From PALSA-1003 sp963741315 (GTDB taxonomy: Bacteria > Pseudomonadota > Gammaproteobacteria > Burkholderiales > Casimicrobiaceae), in contig CAVUHK010000002.1 of NCBI GenBank assembly GCA_963741315.1, forward strand, positions 62,001 through 126,000: a stretch of 64,000 bases of DNA, written 5' to 3'. The position numbers and the translations under genes were made by a program. The notes beneath the pieces are model-generated. The model had not been told where the DNA came from, did no database searches, and saw only the letters and a list, made by a program, of their open reading frames with translations. This document shows, piece by piece, positions 62,422-64,000 of the stretch. How positions within the stretch are numbered: position 1 is the first letter of the stretch; every line of letters begins with the position of its first letter.

Positions 62422-63202
62422 CGACATAATCTCCATTCCGGTCGATGGGGAATCCATCCAGGGCACCGTGGTGGCACCGGCGATGCTCATACCCGGCGTG
62501 CTGTTCGTGCACGGTTGGGGAGGCAGCCAGCAACAATACATCGCGCGGGCGCACGAGGTCGCGGCGCTCGGCTGCATCTGCCTCACCTTCGATCTGCGCG
62601 GTCACGTCGAAACGCGCTCGCGCTATGAGACGGTTTCCCGCGAGGACAATCTCCAGGATGTGACGGCGGCGTACGATTCGCTGGCCCGGCATCCCGGTGT
62701 GGACCCGACGCGCATTGCCGTGGTCGGAAGCAGCTACGGCGGATATCTCGCCGCCATTCTATGCGCCACAAAGCCGGTGAAGTGGCTAGCGTTGCGCGCT
62801 CCGGCACTCTATCGGGATGCCGATTGGCAGCTCCCCAAGACTCAATTGGCGCAGCACCAGGGCCTGGGCGCGTATCGATTGGAGGTGGTACGCCCTGGCG
62901 AGAGCCGCGCGCTGCTGGCGTGCGCGCATTTTCCGGGTGATGTACTCATCGTCGAATCCGAACTCGACCTGATCGTTCCGCACCAGGTCATCGCCAATTA
63001 CCGCGCAGCGTGCAGCCGCGCACGCTCGGTGACCAACAGAGTCATCGCCGGCTCGGATCACGGGCTATCGACCGAGGCCGCACAAAGCGCGTATTCCGAG
63101 CTCCTGCTCATCTGGCTCAAGGAAATGATCGCAGGTCCTCCGCCATCGAAGGACCGAGTGCCTGAGCCAGACAAGGAAGCTCCCGTCGCCGAGCACGCGT
63201 GA
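62408..63202 (+). CDS. Alpha/beta hydrolase (serine hydrolase/peptidase-like)
   Basis: A 264-residue cytoplasmic hydrolase. VLFVHGWGGSQQQY is the oxyanion loop, DLRGHVETR the strand-4 region, VVGSSYGGYLAAIL the nucleophile elbow (Ser109), ESELDLIVP carries the acid and AGSDHGLS the His, giving a complete triad. The S-x-Y-G-G elbow recalls prolyl-oligopeptidase-like or acyl-hydrolase members. Substrate unknown. It has no signal peptide. The start overlaps the DUF3182 gene and the stop is 32 bp before the zinc-ribbon gene. Confidence 0.86.
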   Translation: MSTHDDIISIPVDGESIQGTVVAPAMLIPGVLFVHGWGGSQQQYIARAHEVAALGCICLTFDLRGHVETRSRYETVSREDNLQDVTAAYDSLARHPGVDPTRIAVVGSSYGGYLAAILCATKPVKWLALRAPALYRDADWQLPKTQLAQHQGLGAYRLEVVRPGESRALLACAHFPGDVLIVESELDLIVPHQVIANYRAACSRARSVTNRVIAGSDHGLSTEAAQSAYSELLLIWLKEMIAGPPPSKDRVPEPDKEAPVAEHA

Positions 63203-63234
63203 ATGAATTGTGTCCATTCTTTCCGAGGTGATTC

Positions 63235-63426
63235 ATGTACCTTTGCCCCCAGGACCTGGACTGGTGCACACGTCCCGAGTGCCGATCGGGACGCTGCGTA
63301 ATGACCGGAGAATCCCCGTTCGTTGCTTGCATCGGTTGCGGATCGGTGACCGAGCGCCGAATCACCTTCGGCTTGTGCAGCGATTGTGTCCTTGCAGAAC
63401 TGCGTCTTGACGCGGAAGGTGGGTGA
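63235..63426 (+). CDS. Small zinc-ribbon-like protein
   Basis: A 63-residue protein with six Cys in pairs: CPQDLDWCTRPECRSGRC and ACIGCGSV ... LCSDCVLAEL. The C-x2-C pairs suggest one or two zinc-binding ribbons. No family is recognised. GAGGTG lies 5 bases before ATG 63235. The Ku gene starts one base after its stop, so this may be a Ku-associated partner; that is inferred from context only. Confidence 0.7.
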   Translation: MYLCPQDLDWCTRPECRSGRCVMTGESPFVACIGCGSVTERRITFGLCSDCVLAELRLDAEGG

Positions 63427-63427
63427 C

Positions 63428-64000
63428 ATGGCGCGCGCGTTGTGGACCGGCGACATCAGTTTCGGGTTGGTGAACATCCCGGTGAATCTTTTCCCGGCAG
63501 AGGAGCACCGCGAGTTCAAGTTCTCAATGCTCGACAAGCGCGACTTTTCTCCGATCGGCTTCAGGCGTTACAGCAAGCGCAGCAACAAGGAGGTTGAGTG
63601 GGCGAATGTCGTCAAAGGGTACGAATACGAAAAGGAACAGTACGTGGTCCTGTCGGACGAGGATTTTCGCCGCGCCAACGTAAAGGCCTCCCAGACCATC
63701 GCAATTCACGCCTTCGTTCCTGCGACGGACGTCCCGACGCAATTCTTCGAAACGCCGTACTTCCTCGCGCCCACCGAACGCGGAAAGAAGGTCTATGTAT
63801 TGCTCCGGGAAACGCTGTTGGCCAGCGGTCGGGTGGCGATCGCCGAAGTCGTGATTCGCACCGCGCAGCATCTTGCCGCATTGGTGCCTTCGGGACGCGC
63901 TTTGATGCTCAATACCATGCGCTATCCGGACCAGCTGCGCAAACCAGGTGACGTCGAATTGCCCGCCGCAGGCGTCAAGGCTGCCGGCGTCAGCAGCAAG
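63428..64000 (+). CDS. ku: Ku protein, non-homologous end joining (C-terminus beyond window)
   Basis: The first 191 codons of a bacterial Ku. ARALWTGDISFGLVNIPVNLFPA is the hallmark N-terminus, then FKFSMLDKRDFSPIGFRRYSKRSNKEVEW, VVKGYEYEKEQYVVLSDEDFRRANVKASQTI, FVPATDVPTQFFETPYFLAPTERGKKVYVLLRETLLASGRVAIAEVVIRTAQHLAALVPSGRALMLNTMRYPDQLR. All belong to the core that rings DNA ends as a homodimer and recruits LigD. Bacterial Ku is about 260-300 residues, so about a third is missing. It follows the zinc-ribbon gene by one base. Confidence 0.96.
   Translation, partial: MARALWTGDISFGLVNIPVNLFPAEEHREFKFSMLDKRDFSPIGFRRYSKRSNKEVEWANVVKGYEYEKEQYVVLSDEDFRRANVKASQTIAIHAFVPATDVPTQFFETPYFLAPTERGKKVYVLLRETLLASGRVAIAEVVIRTAQHLAALVPSGRALMLNTMRYPDQLRKPGDVELPAAGVKAAGVSSK

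Overview
The window is chromosomal DNA of a high-GC Gram-negative bacterium, most likely a betaproteobacterium of the Burkholderiales or a related order. The evidence is the paired PqiA/PqiB/PqiC and TamA/TamB envelope systems, a TAXI-type binding protein, a secreted protein with duplicated WW..SESGWGINL domains, dense ATGA-overlapped operons and frequent GTG/TTG starts. I found no rRNA, tRNA, CRISPR array, prophage or insertion sequence. Long antisense reading frames run opposite most genes and are treated as composition shadows.

Layout. 1-9 kb: a metal-dependent hydrolase fragment and an isocitrate-lyase-superfamily enzyme, an acyl-CoA synthetase, a quinone oxidoreductase, a broken DUF2252 gene, an outer-membrane barrel protein, a sugar-epimerase-like protein and small membrane or secreted proteins. 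9-14.5 kb: an MscS channel, then pqiA-pqiA-pqiB-pqiC (inter-membrane lipid transport) on the minus strand and a short-chain dehydrogenase. 14.5-27 kb: a large secreted glycine-rich protein, a DUF4239 membrane protein, an orphan TAXI protein, a second acyl-CoA ligase and tamA-tamB. 27-39 kb: a DUF202 protein, a two-TM ion channel, cbpA-cbpM, a SulP transporter, gnd with an aldose-epimerase-like gene and a Gfo/Idh/MocA oxidoreductase, a secreted protein, an OprB-like porin, and a phyH/SAF-oxidoreductase pair.

39-64 kb is the most distinctive part, an apparent stress and survival island. It holds a secreted alpha/beta hydrolase, a beta/gamma-crystallin-like envelope protein, DUF883 and CsbD-type proteins, a cyclic beta-1,2-glucan synthase (about 2940 codons), a trehalose operon whose OtsA is fused to a membrane sensor-like module (otsA-otsB-GH15), a DUF6496 peptide, topoisomerase IB, DUF3182, an alpha/beta hydrolase, a zinc-ribbon protein and the start of Ku. 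Osmoprotectants (periplasmic glucans, trehalose) and DNA end-joining functions are thus side by side. Six upstream regions here share a promoter-like element, TCCTACA-N17-CCGACA, with exactly 17 bp spacing each time and always pointing at the gene. It does not resemble the sigma-70 elements seen elsewhere in the window. I infer a common alternative (possibly ECF-type) sigma factor regulon; this is the main candidate for an undescribed system.

Four apparent single-base reading-frame breaks (two in the DUF2252 gene, one each in the Gfo/Idh gene and the glucan synthase) all shift in the same +1 direction. They may be real mutations or assembly errors.
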